Shown: in pieces, positions 35,595 through 44,292 of the stretch
Layout of the letters: the number at the start of each line of letters is the position of its first letter
How positions within the stretch are numbered: the stretch's first letter is position 1
Source of the DNA: Exiguobacterium sp. s193
Lineage (GTDB): Bacteria; Bacillota; Bacilli; Exiguobacteriales; Exiguobacteriaceae
Reading direction: 5' to 3'
DNA length: 64,000 nt
Assembly (NCBI RefSeq): GCF_018618755.1
Contig: NZ_JACSMR010000006.1
Location: 98,422 to 162,421 of the forward strand
Made by a program: the position numbers and the translations under genes
The notes under the pieces: model-generated
Databases searched by the model: none
Told to the model about the DNA's origin: nothing
Seen by the model: the letters and a program-made list of their open reading frames with translations, nothing else

Positions 35595-35643
35595 TAAAAA
35601 GACGCTAAAAACCGGTGTTACGTCGGCTTTTAGCGTCTTTTTT
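35595..35643. terminator. Bidirectional terminator between yihY and metal ATPase genes
   Basis: AAAAAGACGCTAAAA and TTTTAGCGTCTTTTTT form a stem that serves both convergent genes. Confidence 0.88.
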
Positions 35644-35654
35644 GCTGGTTGGAA

Positions 35655-37604
35655 TTAGGCTGCGACTTTTTTTAAGCCGGCCGTCATCTCGACAGGCGAG
35701 GGAGCGTCTTTTTGTAAGAGACGTAAGCCGTTGAGAATGACGAGTATCGTCGATCCTTCATGGCCGACGACAGCGAACGGCATGATGAGAAGTTGAGAGA
35801 GATTCGAGACAATCAAGAGTAAGATGACGCCAATCGCCAAAGTAATGTTTTGTTTGACGACACGGTTCATTTTCCGTGCTTTGTTGACGGCATACGCGAG
35901 ACGACCTAAATCATTTTTCATCAAGACGACGTCAGCGGTTTCTAATGCAGCGTCCGTCCCTTCTCCCATCGCGATCCCGACATGGGCAAGGGCGAGGGCA
36001 GGGGCATCGTTGATTCCGTCACCGACCATGGCGACAGTTTGACCATCTGCTTGGTATTGCTTGATATAGTTCACTTTGTCTTCCGGTAAACATTCTGCGA
36101 CAAATGATGTCAGACCGGCTTCTTCTGAAATCGCGGCTGCCGTGACAGGATTATCGCCTGTCAACATGATGGTCGTGATACCGAGAGCGTTGAGTGAAGT
36201 GATGGCTGCTTTTGCTTCGGGGCGAATCGTATCGCGAAGCGCGTAGAGGGCGATAATCGATTCCCCGTTACTGACGTAGACCATCGTATTTCCTTTTTCT
36301 TTTAACGTCTGTTCCATCGCGCGGAACGGATCGTGTAACCCTTCATGAAAACCATATTTCCCAATCCGGTACGTCACACCAGAAACCGTTGCTTCAATCC
36401 CATAGCCTGTCACGTCTTTAAAAGCAGACGGTTCACGGGTCTCGACTTCTAAGTGATCGACGATCGCTTGTGCGAGTGGGTGGTTCGATTGTGACTCGAT
36501 GGAGGCGACAGCCTGTTTGATCAGAAACTGGTCAGTCGATTCCGCATAATGACTTTCTGTCACGATCGGCTTCCCTGTCGTCAATGTCCCTGTTTTATCG
36601 AAGACGATCGTGTTGACTTGACCAAGTGTCTCGATGTGGGCACCACCTTTAAACAGGACACCATTTCGCGCAGAGGCTGCGATGGCTGATAAGGCAGCAG
36701 GTGTAATCGAGGCAACGAGGGCACAAGGTGACGCAACAACAAGTAAAATCATCGCCCGGTAAATGCTCGTCTCGAAACTCCAGCCGACAAGGTAATGGGG
36801 AAGAATCATCATTAACGTGACGACGACGAGGACGACTTTAACATAACGACTTTCAAAGCGCTCGATGAATTGAGCGGAAGGTGATTGTTCACTTTGTGCA
36901 TTTTGCACCATATGGATGATTTTTTGGAACAACGATTCATCTGCTGCTTTCGTCATCTCGATCGTTAAGACGCCGTTCATGTTGACCGTTGAGTTGTATA
37001 CTGTGTCCCCCGTCCGTTTTTCGACCGGAATCGATTCACCTGTAATCGAAGCTTCCTCGATCGCGGCTTGACCACGAATGATTGTCCCGTCAACCGGAAT
37101 GCGCTCACCGGGACGGACATAGACGATATCACCAACCGAGAGTCGTTCGATTCCGACGACTTCAAGTTTTCCGTCTGCGTTCAAGCGAGTTGCTTCTTCC
37201 GGTTGTAAAGACATCAAACTTTGGAGTGCCCGTTCATTTTTATTCATCGTATAGGTTTCAAGTGCACCGGATAACGCAAAGATGAAAATCAGGATCGCAC
37301 CTTCCATCCAGTAGCCAATCGCGGCTGCACCAATTGCTGCTAAAATCATCAACAATTCGACGTTCAGTGTTTTTTCATGGTACGTTTCCGTCAAACCTTC
37401 TTTGGCTTTAGCGTACCCTCCGATGACGTAGGCGGATAAGTAAAGTGTGACATACACTGCAGCGGGAATTTGTAGTTTTTCGAAAGCGTAAGCAATTAAA
37501 ATTAATATTCCGCTAAAGAGTGCTAAAATCAATTCGTGATGCTCCTCAAAAGCATGACGAATAGCAGAACGCTGATGTGTGTCGGTAGTAGTAGAGGTAG
37601 TCAT
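35655..37604 (-). CDS. pfeT: P1B-type metal-exporting ATPase (PfeT/ZosA-like)
   Basis: A 649-residue P-type ATPase. The phosphorylation site is FDKTGTLTTGK, hinge GDGINDAPALA, actuator TGES. The membrane metal site is SPC (VASPCALVAS, not CPC), and a HEGST motif is near the end (VVGHEGST). This SPC plus HEGxT pair marks the P1B-4 group, which includes B. subtilis PfeT and Listeria FrvA (Fe(II) or haem efflux) and cobalt exporters. There is no N-terminal CxxC metal-binding domain. ATG 37604 has AAAGGAG 7 bases upstream. Fur-like and PerR-like boxes are in the upstream region, supporting an iron role. Confidence 0.88.
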   Translation of the reverse strand: MTTSTTTDTHQRSAIRHAFEEHHELILALFSGILILIAYAFEKLQIPAAVYVTLYLSAYVIGGYAKAKEGLTETYHEKTLNVELLMILAAIGAAAIGYWMEGAILIFIFALSGALETYTMNKNERALQSLMSLQPEEATRLNADGKLEVVGIERLSVGDIVYVRPGERIPVDGTIIRGQAAIEEASITGESIPVEKRTGDTVYNSTVNMNGVLTIEMTKAADESLFQKIIHMVQNAQSEQSPSAQFIERFESRYVKVVLVVVTLMMILPHYLVGWSFETSIYRAMILLVVASPCALVASITPAALSAIAASARNGVLFKGGAHIETLGQVNTIVFDKTGTLTTGKPIVTESHYAESTDQFLIKQAVASIESQSNHPLAQAIVDHLEVETREPSAFKDVTGYGIEATVSGVTYRIGKYGFHEGLHDPFRAMEQTLKEKGNTMVYVSNGESIIALYALRDTIRPEAKAAITSLNALGITTIMLTGDNPVTAAAISEEAGLTSFVAECLPEDKVNYIKQYQADGQTVAMVGDGINDAPALALAHVGIAMGEGTDAALETADVVLMKNDLGRLAYAVNKARKMNRVVKQNITLAIGVILLLIVSNLSQLLIMPFAVVGHEGSTILVILNGLRLLQKDAPSPVEMTAGLKKVAA

Positions 37605-37691
37605 AAAAAATCTCCTTTCAAGCTGTAAATGAGAAAAAGTATCATTATATCAAAACAGTGAGAATGTTTATTACCAACGTTTTCAATTGAT

Positions 37692-37710
37692 GATAATGAG
37701 TTTCATTGTC
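37692..37710. promoter_or_regulatory. Fur-like box
   Basis: GATAATGAGTTTCATTGTC matches the 19-base Fur consensus GATAATGATAATCATTATC at 15 positions. It is about 88 bases upstream of the metal ATPase start and 80 bases from the divergent EamA gene. Confidence 0.5.
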
Positions 37711-37716
37711 GCTAGA

Positions 37717-37731
37717 TTATAATTATTATTA
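37717..37731. promoter_or_regulatory. PerR-like box
   Basis: TTATAATTATTATTA matches TTATAATnATTATAA at 13 of 14 defined positions. The perR gene itself is at 61.8 kb in this window. Confidence 0.6.
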
Positions 37732-37790
37732 TCTGTAAAGATACTATACCATGCCACAGTGAAAAGAAACAGGGAAGGAAACTGAAAAAA

Positions 37791-38720
37791 ATGAAAAAAA
37801 TCTTAACCCATCCTGTAGGGATGGTCGTGTTTGCGTTGTTTACGACGCTCTTATGGGGAAGTGCTTTTCCGTTCATCAAAAAAAGTTATGAATTGTTGAC
37901 GATTACTTCTTCGGAATACGGCGAGCAACTACTGTTTGCGAGCTATCGTTTTTTCCTGGCGGGAGTTTTATTACTCATCGTTAGTGTCTTCATCTTTAAA
38001 CAACCGATTACTTTGAAAAAAAGAGCCTATGCCTATAGTCGGCTTGGATTCTTTTTGACCTTCTTGCAGTATGTCTTTTTCTACATCGGGTTATCCTTAT
38101 CGACTGGTGTTCAAGGATCAATCATTGCCGGTTCGACATCGTTCTTTCAGATGTTACTCGCACACTTTCGTTATGAAGACGATCGGCTGAATCGCTTCAA
38201 AGGACTGGCGCTGTTTTTAGGGTTTACGGGCGTGATTTTAGCGAACTGGCCGCAAGGATCGACGGGTGTAACGTTCGGCGTCGGTGAAATTTTGTTGATT
38301 TGTGCGATGATTTCAGGTGCATTTGCTAACTTGATTGCGAAGGAATATTCAGCTGCTTATCCGGTTGCACCAATGACGGGCTGGGCGATGGTGATTGGTT
38401 CGATTGGTTTATTTATCGCAGGAGCGGTATTAAACGGTCAATGGTTCCCGTTCCATTTCACACAGACGACAGCCTGGATGCTGCTTTATCTCGCCTTTTT
38501 ATCAGCGACAGGCTTTACGCTTTGGAACTTGCTGATGAAGTACAATCCGGTCAGTCGCGTGTCACTGTTTATGTTTTTCGTTCCGATTTACGGTGTCAGT
38601 CTATCTGCACTGATTCTCGGTGAGACGATTCCGCCGCAAGCACTTCTTGGATTATTGTTTGTCGTCGCAGGAATTCTCGTCTCGACGTATCTACCATTCT
38701 GGTTTCAAAAGCGTGGTTGA
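37791..38720 (+). CDS. EamA/DMT-superfamily transporter
   Basis: A 309-residue protein with ten hydrophobic segments in two EamA repeats (first VVFALFTTLLWGSAFPFIKK, second from about residue 160). A drug/metabolite transporter with unknown substrate. ATG 37791 follows GGGAAGGAAACTG. It is divergent from the metal ATPase and shares its upstream region with the Fur- and PerR-like boxes. Confidence 0.85.
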   Translation: MKKILTHPVGMVVFALFTTLLWGSAFPFIKKSYELLTITSSEYGEQLLFASYRFFLAGVLLLIVSVFIFKQPITLKKRAYAYSRLGFFLTFLQYVFFYIGLSLSTGVQGSIIAGSTSFFQMLLAHFRYEDDRLNRFKGLALFLGFTGVILANWPQGSTGVTFGVGEILLICAMISGAFANLIAKEYSAAYPVAPMTGWAMVIGSIGLFIAGAVLNGQWFPFHFTQTTAWMLLYLAFLSATGFTLWNLLMKYNPVSRVSLFMFFVPIYGVSLSALILGETIPPQALLGLLFVVAGILVSTYLPFWFQKRG

Positions 38721-38784
38721 CGAAGAATCTGAATCGTGTGAAAATAGTCTCAATTAAAGTTTCATTCTTAATCGTTCGTTGCTG

Positions 38785-38806
38785 AAGCCGACTTGTTCGG
38801 CTTTTT
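38785..38806 (+). terminator. Terminator after EamA gene
   Basis: AAGCCGA, loop CTTG, TTCGGCTT followed by TTT. Confidence 0.75.
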
Positions 38807-38883
38807 CTGTACGGTCATAAAACAACCGACTCGGCCTTGCCAAAAAGGCTAGTATGACTAGAAAACGAGAGGAGATGAGAAAA

Positions 38884-39171
38884 GTGGAACGTAATGAAAT
38901 CGTTCGAAAGATCATGGCAAATCGCCGTCCCCGGGATGAGTTCGCTCGGTTCGTCGTAACATGCGTCAGCCAGCAACTCAAGGAAACCCATGGCGAGGTC
39001 GATGTGGAAATTATTGAGGCGGAAAAGGGATACGATTCAGTTTGGTCGATCAATGGTCGAGAGGTCATCGTGTTATTGGAGACGGAAGAGTTGAAGCAAG
39101 CAAAAAATCAACCGTACGCAATCGATGAAAAGCTCTGGCAACGTTTTCGGCAAGTCGGAATCGTCAAGTGA
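38884..39171 (+). CDS. Hypothetical protein, 95 aa
   Basis: Not recognised. It is a small soluble protein with a basic N-terminal helix (MERNEIVRKIMANRRPRDEF) and an alpha/beta remainder. GTG 38884 is the likely start, with GAGAGGAG about 10 bases upstream; ATG 38875 abuts the ribosome site. It stands alone between terminators. Confidence 0.6.
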   Translation: MERNEIVRKIMANRRPRDEFARFVVTCVSQQLKETHGEVDVEIIEAEKGYDSVWSINGREVIVLLETEELKQAKNQPYAIDEKLWQRFRQVGIVK

Positions 39172-39230
39172 CACCACCTGCAATACACGAATAATCGAAC
39201 GGTGATGGACGGAATGAAAACGAAACGGTA

Positions 39231-39267
39231 AAGAAAGGAGTGTCGCATCGAGCGGCACTCCTTTCTT
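39231..39267. terminator. Bidirectional terminator between convergent genes
   Basis: AAGAAAGGAGTG and CACTCCTTTCTT form a 12-bp stem, serving the 95-aa gene and the MFS gene. Confidence 0.85.
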
Positions 39268-39286
39268 GTACGTTAAAGAATGGGTC

Positions 39287-40435
39287 TCATTTAATTTGTG
39301 CAGGCTTTGCTGACGAGCGAAATAATAAATAAGCCAGTGTAAAGAGAACCCCGACAAACAAACTAAAGTAAAAAGCAGGAGGAAGTAAGACAAACACACT
39401 GCCTGCAATCGGTCCGAGAATCGACCCGAGACTAAAGGAGATGCCGGCTAGGAGGTTGCCGGTCGGTAATAAATGACTCGGTAATTGTTCAGTCATGTAA
39501 GCGACCCCTAACGAATACGTCGAGCCGAGTGCCATGCCGCTAAAGGCGAAGATGGCGAACAAGGCGCCGTAACTTTCAAAAAAGAAACAAGCCGCGAGAA
39601 ACGCACTCGCTCCAATGCAGAGTACAGTGATTAACGTCCGCCGTTTTCCGAAATGGTCGGCGAGTCGTCCGAGTGGGAGTTGCATAATGAGCGAACTGAC
39701 GACGAATGTCGTGATTAAGGCACTTGTCTCGGACAAGGCATAGCCGTTACGTGTCGCAAAAACCGGAAAGCTTGCATTTAACGTCGCTTCCAAAAATCCG
39801 TACGTAAAACCGGGGAGTAACGTAAACCAGGCACTCGCGAGGACAAGACGATAGCGGGAGGCGGCACTTTGTAATTCTTCCGGCATGATGTCGGTTGGTT
39901 TTTCGTTCGGCAAGCGACGTAACAAGACGAGGACGATGACGGTCAACGTCCCCGTTAAGACGAACGGGAGCCAGTCGATGTAGTCGACAAGTGGAGCAGC
40001 AAGAGGACCGAGTGCGAAGCCGAGCCCGAAAGCCATTCCGTAAAGCGACATCGTCCGGCCTAACTTTTCATTCGGTGTAATCGATGTCACCCAAACTTGC
40101 GAACCGTAATGTAACGTTTGATCGCCGAACCCGACGATGAAGCGTAACACCATCCAGGCGAGGACGCTTGGTAACAGCGGAAAGGCGAATACAGCGACAG
40201 CAACTAATAAAAGACCGAATGAGATGACGGGGACATACCCATGACGTCGGAGTGGTTTCTCCATCAATGGAGCGGCGACGATGACACCGATATAAAGGAC
40301 GGCAGCACTCAGACCGTTTATGTAGGCAGGTGTTCCTTGACGCTCAAGTAAAATGGACAACAAAGGAATTAATAAACCTTGCGTGAAACCAGAGATAAAC
40401 ACAATCGATAAAATTAAAACGAAACGACGGGACAC
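39287..40435 (-). CDS. MFS transporter, drug-efflux type
   Basis: Twelve hydrophobic segments; the cytoplasmic loop 2-3 motif A is weak and its second-half copy reads GRLADHFGKRRTL. It resembles small multidrug exporters of Bacillus. The start is uncertain: ATG 40456 has no ribosome site, while GTG 40435 (MSRRFVLILSIVF) has AAAGG about 12 bases upstream. Length 382 from that start. Confidence 0.85.
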   Translation of the reverse strand: MSRRFVLILSIVFISGFTQGLLIPLLSILLERQGTPAYINGLSAAVLYIGVIVAAPLMEKPLRRHGYVPVISFGLLLVAVAVFAFPLLPSVLAWMVLRFIVGFGDQTLHYGSQVWVTSITPNEKLGRTMSLYGMAFGLGFALGPLAAPLVDYIDWLPFVLTGTLTVIVLVLLRRLPNEKPTDIMPEELQSAASRYRLVLASAWFTLLPGFTYGFLEATLNASFPVFATRNGYALSETSALITTFVVSSLIMQLPLGRLADHFGKRRTLITVLCIGASAFLAACFFFESYGALFAIFAFSGMALGSTYSLGVAYMTEQLPSHLLPTGNLLAGISFSLGSILGPIAGSVFVLLPPAFYFSLFVGVLFTLAYLLFRSSAKPAQIK

Positions 40436-40477
40436 GACAAAACAACTGCCTTTCATTTTTTTAATTAAGCATAACAT

Positions 40478-40506
40478 GCCCCGCTTGCACGATTGTACAG
40501 CGGGGC
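40478..40506. repeat. GC-rich inverted repeat before MFS gene
   Basis: GCCCCGCT and AGCGGGGC with a 13-base spacer. It follows the stop of the 60-aa gene and precedes the MFS start, without a T-run; it may be a weak terminator or a regulatory hairpin. Confidence 0.5.
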
Positions 40507-40516
40507 GCTTGTGTTC

Positions 40517-40699
40517 CTATTTTTCCGTTTGTTCAAAACGAGTTGGACGTGGCATATGCAAAAGATGTTCATCCCAATCCGTCTGGTCGAACACTTCGTC
40601 ATGTTCGATACTGTGAGAAGAACGAATCCCAATCATCATAACTCCGAGTACCATGCTAAATAATCCGATGATGGCGACAATCCCGATGAGCCATTCCAT
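40517..40699 (-). CDS. Small single-pass membrane protein, 60 aa
   Basis: One N-terminal hydrophobic helix (MEWLIGIVAIIGLFSMVLGV) and an acidic tail (SIEHDEVFDQTDWDEHLLHM). ATG 40699 follows AAGGGAG by 8 bases. No family recognised. It may be co-transcribed with the MFS gene downstream. Confidence 0.6.
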   Translation of the reverse strand: MEWLIGIVAIIGLFSMVLGVMMIGIRSSHSIEHDEVFDQTDWDEHLLHMPRPTRFEQTEK

Positions 40700-40781
40700 T
40701 GTGAAAACTCCCTTCGAAAAAAGAACGTGTGTCAACTTTGTGACAATCTTTTCCCCGTTTGGAAGTAGGCAAAACCTGTTC

Positions 40782-41897
40782 TCATCCTAAACGACTGGAC
40801 TGCTTGAGGAAGTCGACGTCCGGATAGTAAGCATTTTTGACGAGGGCATTCGGTCCAAGGCATTTAACGGCAGGACAATGGCACGATAGACTTTTGTTCA
40901 GTTCAGTTTGCTGCCAAGCGGCATAGGCGTCATTGAAAGAGGTATCGTGAATCGTTCCGAGAGAAGCGAGCTCATCCCCGAAGTCCGTTACGATGATTTC
41001 ACCATCAAAAATATTGACGTTTAAACGGGAGCGGCCATCCGGGTCGTTCCGGACGGATACATTCGCTTCTTGACGCAGACGGCGATGGAGTACTAAATCT
41101 TCTTCTTTCATCGAACAGGCATAGAACGGTAACGTTCCGAAGAGCATCCAGACGTTTTGGTCACGGACGTCAAGCAACCGATGAATCCCGTCACGAATCT
41201 CATCAAGACTGGCCGCTTCAATCATCGAAGCGAAATCTGCTGGGTACATAGGGTGCACCTCGTGACGAGCACACCCCATATCAACAATTTCTTGATGGAT
41301 GGCTTCGAGGTGCGGGAGTGTTCGTTTGTTTATCATCGTTTCAGCAGAGACGAGGACACCCCGGGCATTTAAAATCCGGGCATTTTCCTTCATCTGTTCA
41401 AATAACTTCGTTCGGGCTTCGTGCGACGGTTTTCGCTCCATCATCGCAAATCCGCCATCGATGAAATCATCCGCCGTTCCCCAGTTATGGGATATGTGTA
41501 AGACGTCGAGATAGGGGATGATTAATTCGTACCGCGAGAGTGGAAGTGTTAAATTTGAATTGATTTGGGTTTTAGCCCCGCGTTCGTGGGCATACTTAAG
41601 TAAAGGGACAACATATTCCTTAACCGATTTCGTCGATAGCATCGGTTCGCCTCCTGTAATGGAAAGGGCACGAAGGTGTTTGATTTCATCGAGACGTTTG
41701 ATTAATAGTTCGACGGGGATTTCCGGCTTCTCGCTACTTGCTAACATGTATCCTACGGCGCAATGTTCACACCGCATGTTGCAGAGTTTCGTTGTCGTGA
41801 CTTCGATATTCGTCAGCCTAGCCTGGCCATACTGTTCGATATCACGATAGGCTTCCCATGGATCATTTTCGATCGTAATCGTTGATTGTTGTAACAT
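40782..41897 (-). CDS. yfkAB: YfkAB radical SAM protein with CxCxxxxC motif
   Basis: A 371-residue radical SAM protein. The 4Fe-4S site is CNMRCEHC, the GGE motif TGGEPM, and the C-terminal SCHCPAVKCLGPN gives the CxCxxxxC feature that names the family. The substrate is unknown. ATG 41897 follows AAGGAGG. Divergent from the SE1561-family gene, a neighbour commonly seen in Bacillales. Confidence 0.9.
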   Translation of the reverse strand: MLQQSTITIENDPWEAYRDIEQYGQARLTNIEVTTTKLCNMRCEHCAVGYMLASSEKPEIPVELLIKRLDEIKHLRALSITGGEPMLSTKSVKEYVVPLLKYAHERGAKTQINSNLTLPLSRYELIIPYLDVLHISHNWGTADDFIDGGFAMMERKPSHEARTKLFEQMKENARILNARGVLVSAETMINKRTLPHLEAIHQEIVDMGCARHEVHPMYPADFASMIEAASLDEIRDGIHRLLDVRDQNVWMLFGTLPFYACSMKEEDLVLHRRLRQEANVSVRNDPDGRSRLNVNIFDGEIIVTDFGDELASLGTIHDTSFNDAYAAWQQTELNKSLSCHCPAVKCLGPNALVKNAYYPDVDFLKQSSRLG

Positions 41898-41983
41898 GGT
41901 TGTATTCCTCCTTCATAATGCTCCACTTCGTATCGTATGCTAAAATAACGACGGAATCTATAAGAAGAAAGGAAGTCTGAATA

Positions 41984-42190
41984 ATGGGAAAAGCAAGAAC
42001 TGATAAACTTGGTCAGATGAATGTGCTAAAATCAAGAATGCAGCTTCTATGCCACACGATTGATTCACTGGATGAAACATCAGATATCGAGGATTTAGAA
42101 CGACTCGCGGTTTCCTTGGACCAGTTAAAAGCCAAGGTACTTCGTTATGCAAAAGATATGAAGGAACATGAGGGATCAGAAAGCGGTTAA
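41984..42190 (+). CDS. SE1561-family small protein, 68 aa
   Basis: A short helical protein (LGQMNVLKSRMQLLCHTIDS, then acidic DETSDIEDLERL). It resembles the SE1561 family of uncharacterised proteins that sit next to YfkAB. ATG 41984 follows AGAAAGGAAG. An extended -10 (TGCTAAAAT) is at about 41938. Confidence 0.65.
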   Translation: MGKARTDKLGQMNVLKSRMQLLCHTIDSLDETSDIEDLERLAVSLDQLKAKVLRYAKDMKEHEGSESG

Positions 42191-42206
42191 TCGAAACCGC
42201 TTTTTC
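42180..42206 (+). terminator. Terminator after SE1561-family gene
   Basis: AAAGCGGTT and AACCGCTTT form a stem with TTTC; it overlaps the gene's last codons. Confidence 0.75.
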
Positions 42207-42233
42207 ATTTGTATCATGGAAAGGATGAAGAGA

Positions 42234-43619
42234 ATGACAACGAAAATTAAACTAAAAGTCGGAGAAATCCGCTCCGTCACGTGTCTACGGATGGGAATCA
42301 ATGGCGAGGGGATTGCGACGCTCGAACGGCAAATCGTATTCATTCCTGGATTACTCGTCGGGGAAACGGCCCAGATTGAAATCACGGAAATCCATAATAA
42401 TTTTGCGAATGCCAAACTCGTTAAACGTGATGACCGCTCGCCGGACCGTGTCACACCACTCTGTCCTATCTACAGTCAGTGCGGTGGGTGTCAGCTTCAA
42501 CATATGAGTTATGCGGGACAACTCCGTTATAAAGAAGAAATGTTACGGAACGCGTTCTCGAAATCAACGAAGTTGAATATCGAAAAGGCAGACATTCGTT
42601 CAACAATCGGAACGAAAGAGTGGGAATACCGCAACAAATCACAATTCGCGGTCGGAAAAGAAGGCAATCAAATCGTCAGTGGTTTATATTCAGCGAATTC
42701 AAACCGCCTCGTCGCGATTGATGATTGTGTCGTCCAAAATAAAGAAACGTTACGCGTCAACAATGCCGTGACAAAGTTATTAAACGACTACAATGTACCG
42801 GTCTATAATTCTGCGAAACAAGATGGTGTCATTCGTAACATCGTCGTCCGGACCGGAATCAAAACAGGTGAAATCCAAGTCGTCCTCGTCGCGTTCAAAG
42901 ATGGATTTAAAGACCTCGAAGGACTATCACGTGATATTCACAATATTCCTGGTGTCATCTCGGTCGCGCTAAACATCAATGACAAACTGACGTCACGTGT
43001 CTTCGGAGAAGAAACAGAAGTTCTTCGTGGTGTCGAAAAGATTGAAGAGCAGATGGGTGAATTCACGTATCAACTTTCGCCACGTGCCTTCTTCCAGTTA
43101 AATCCGGAACAAGCAGAACGAATGTATGAAGAAGTCGTTCGGGCAGCGGCGCTGACAGGTGAAGAACGTGTCGTCGATGCGTATGCTGGGGTAGGGTCGA
43201 TCGGTCTTTGGATTGCAAAAGGAGCAAAAGAAGTCCGCGGTATGGAGATCATTGAAGAAGCGGTGGAAGATGCGAATGCGCACATGAAACAATACGGTTT
43301 CAATCACGCCCATTACGTCGTCGGGAAAGCAGAAGCCTGGATTCCGCGTTGGGTCAAAGAGGGCTGGGTTCCGGATGTATTCATCGTCGACCCACCACGG
43401 TCAGGCTGTGATACACAACTCTTGAATGCGATGATTTCGTCAAAAGCTAAAAAAATCGTCTACGTTTCGTGTAATCCACAGTCGCTTGCCCGCGATTGCG
43501 ATCACTTGATGAAGGCCGATTATAAAGTGAGTTACATTCAACCGTACGATATGTTCCCGCAAACGGCACATGTCGAAGCGATCGTCGTCCTCGAGAAAAA
43601 GAAAAAGAAAAAGTTCTAA
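42234..43619 (+). CDS. rlmD: 23S rRNA (uracil-5-)-methyltransferase, RlmCD/RumA type
   Basis: A 461-residue TrmA-family enzyme that methylates uracil C5 in 23S rRNA. An N-terminal TRAM domain is followed by the Fe-S cluster CPIYSQCGGCQL, the SAM site VVDAYAGVGSIGLW, the motif IVDPPRSGCD and the catalytic Cys in VYVSCNPQSLARD. The protein ends in a run of Lys. ATG 42234 has AAAGG 9 bases upstream. Bacillus RlmCD modifies two sites; which sites here is unknown. Confidence 0.92.
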   Translation: MTTKIKLKVGEIRSVTCLRMGINGEGIATLERQIVFIPGLLVGETAQIEITEIHNNFANAKLVKRDDRSPDRVTPLCPIYSQCGGCQLQHMSYAGQLRYKEEMLRNAFSKSTKLNIEKADIRSTIGTKEWEYRNKSQFAVGKEGNQIVSGLYSANSNRLVAIDDCVVQNKETLRVNNAVTKLLNDYNVPVYNSAKQDGVIRNIVVRTGIKTGEIQVVLVAFKDGFKDLEGLSRDIHNIPGVISVALNINDKLTSRVFGEETEVLRGVEKIEEQMGEFTYQLSPRAFFQLNPEQAERMYEEVVRAAALTGEERVVDAYAGVGSIGLWIAKGAKEVRGMEIIEEAVEDANAHMKQYGFNHAHYVVGKAEAWIPRWVKEGWVPDVFIVDPPRSGCDTQLLNAMISSKAKKIVYVSCNPQSLARDCDHLMKADYKVSYIQPYDMFPQTAHVEAIVVLEKKKKKKF

Positions 43620-43628
43620 CTACGTACG

Positions 43629-43670
43629 AACGCCGCCTTCTTGAAGTGAATCAAGAAGACGGCGTTTTTT
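43629..43670. terminator. Bidirectional terminator between rlmD and VTT gene
   Basis: AACGCCG-CTTCTTGA and TCAAGAAG-CGGCGTT form a long stem with a T-run on the plus strand. The minus gene's stop codon lies inside it. Confidence 0.85.
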
Positions 43671-44229
43671 GTTTGGATCGATATTGTTTGTAGACGTGGT
43701 GAGCCGCATACAGAACGATGACGACAGCGACGACAACCCACTGGATTGTCGCATCGCTTCCGATGAACCAGCTGACGCTTGCGACCTCGATGAAGAGAGC
43801 GGGAATCTTGCCGAGGGTGCTTGCGATGAAAAAAATGAGCGGCGAAACACGGCTTGTCGCACTCAATAACGTGACGAGACCGGACGGAATGAACGGCAAG
43901 ACACGCAGTAAAACGATCAGCCAAAACGCATCACGTCCGTTCGTTTCAGCGAGCCGGTCGGTCCACTTTCGAACGCGGACCGAGTCAATCTTTGGTGTAA
44001 GGCGCTGGACGCCGAATCGGTACAAATAAAAAGCGATGAGTGCACCAAAGGCTTCACCAAGGAAAGACAGCCAAAATCCTTCCCAGTAGCCGAAGTAAAG
44101 CACGTTCGCCGCGGTGACGAAGGCGCTCGGTAAAAAACCAAAGATGCTGACGATGAAGCTAACGAGCAAGCTGATCAGAACCGCGAAATGGTCCGCACCT
44201 TGAAGTAAATCAAGTAACTGAGCTTCGAT
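43651..44229 (-). CDS. VTT-domain (TVP38/TMEM64) membrane protein with apparent ATC start
   Basis: A 192-residue membrane protein of the VTT/DedA-like family (FGFLPSAFVTAANVLYFGYW, FLGEAFGALIAFYLYRFG, VLLRVLPFIPSGLVTLLSAT). The first in-frame standard start, TTG 44169, has no ribosome site. A strong AAAAGGAGG lies 8 bases before an ATC at 44229; from it the frame reads EAQLLDLLQGADHFAVLISL, which looks like the conserved family N-terminus. So translation probably begins at ATC. Function is unproven; family members are linked to membrane lipid scrambling or small-molecule transport. Confidence 0.75.
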   Translation of the reverse strand: MEAQLLDLLQGADHFAVLISLLVSFIVSIFGFLPSAFVTAANVLYFGYWEGFWLSFLGEAFGALIAFYLYRFGVQRLTPKIDSVRVRKWTDRLAETNGRDAFWLIVLLRVLPFIPSGLVTLLSATSRVSPLIFFIASTLGKIPALFIEVASVSWFIGSDATIQWVVVAVVIVLYAAHHVYKQYRSKQKTPSS

Positions 44230-44292
44230 GAAGAAACCCTCCTTTTAAGCAAAAACTTCTGAAGTCCATCGTAAAAACAGCTGACCTTTTTG

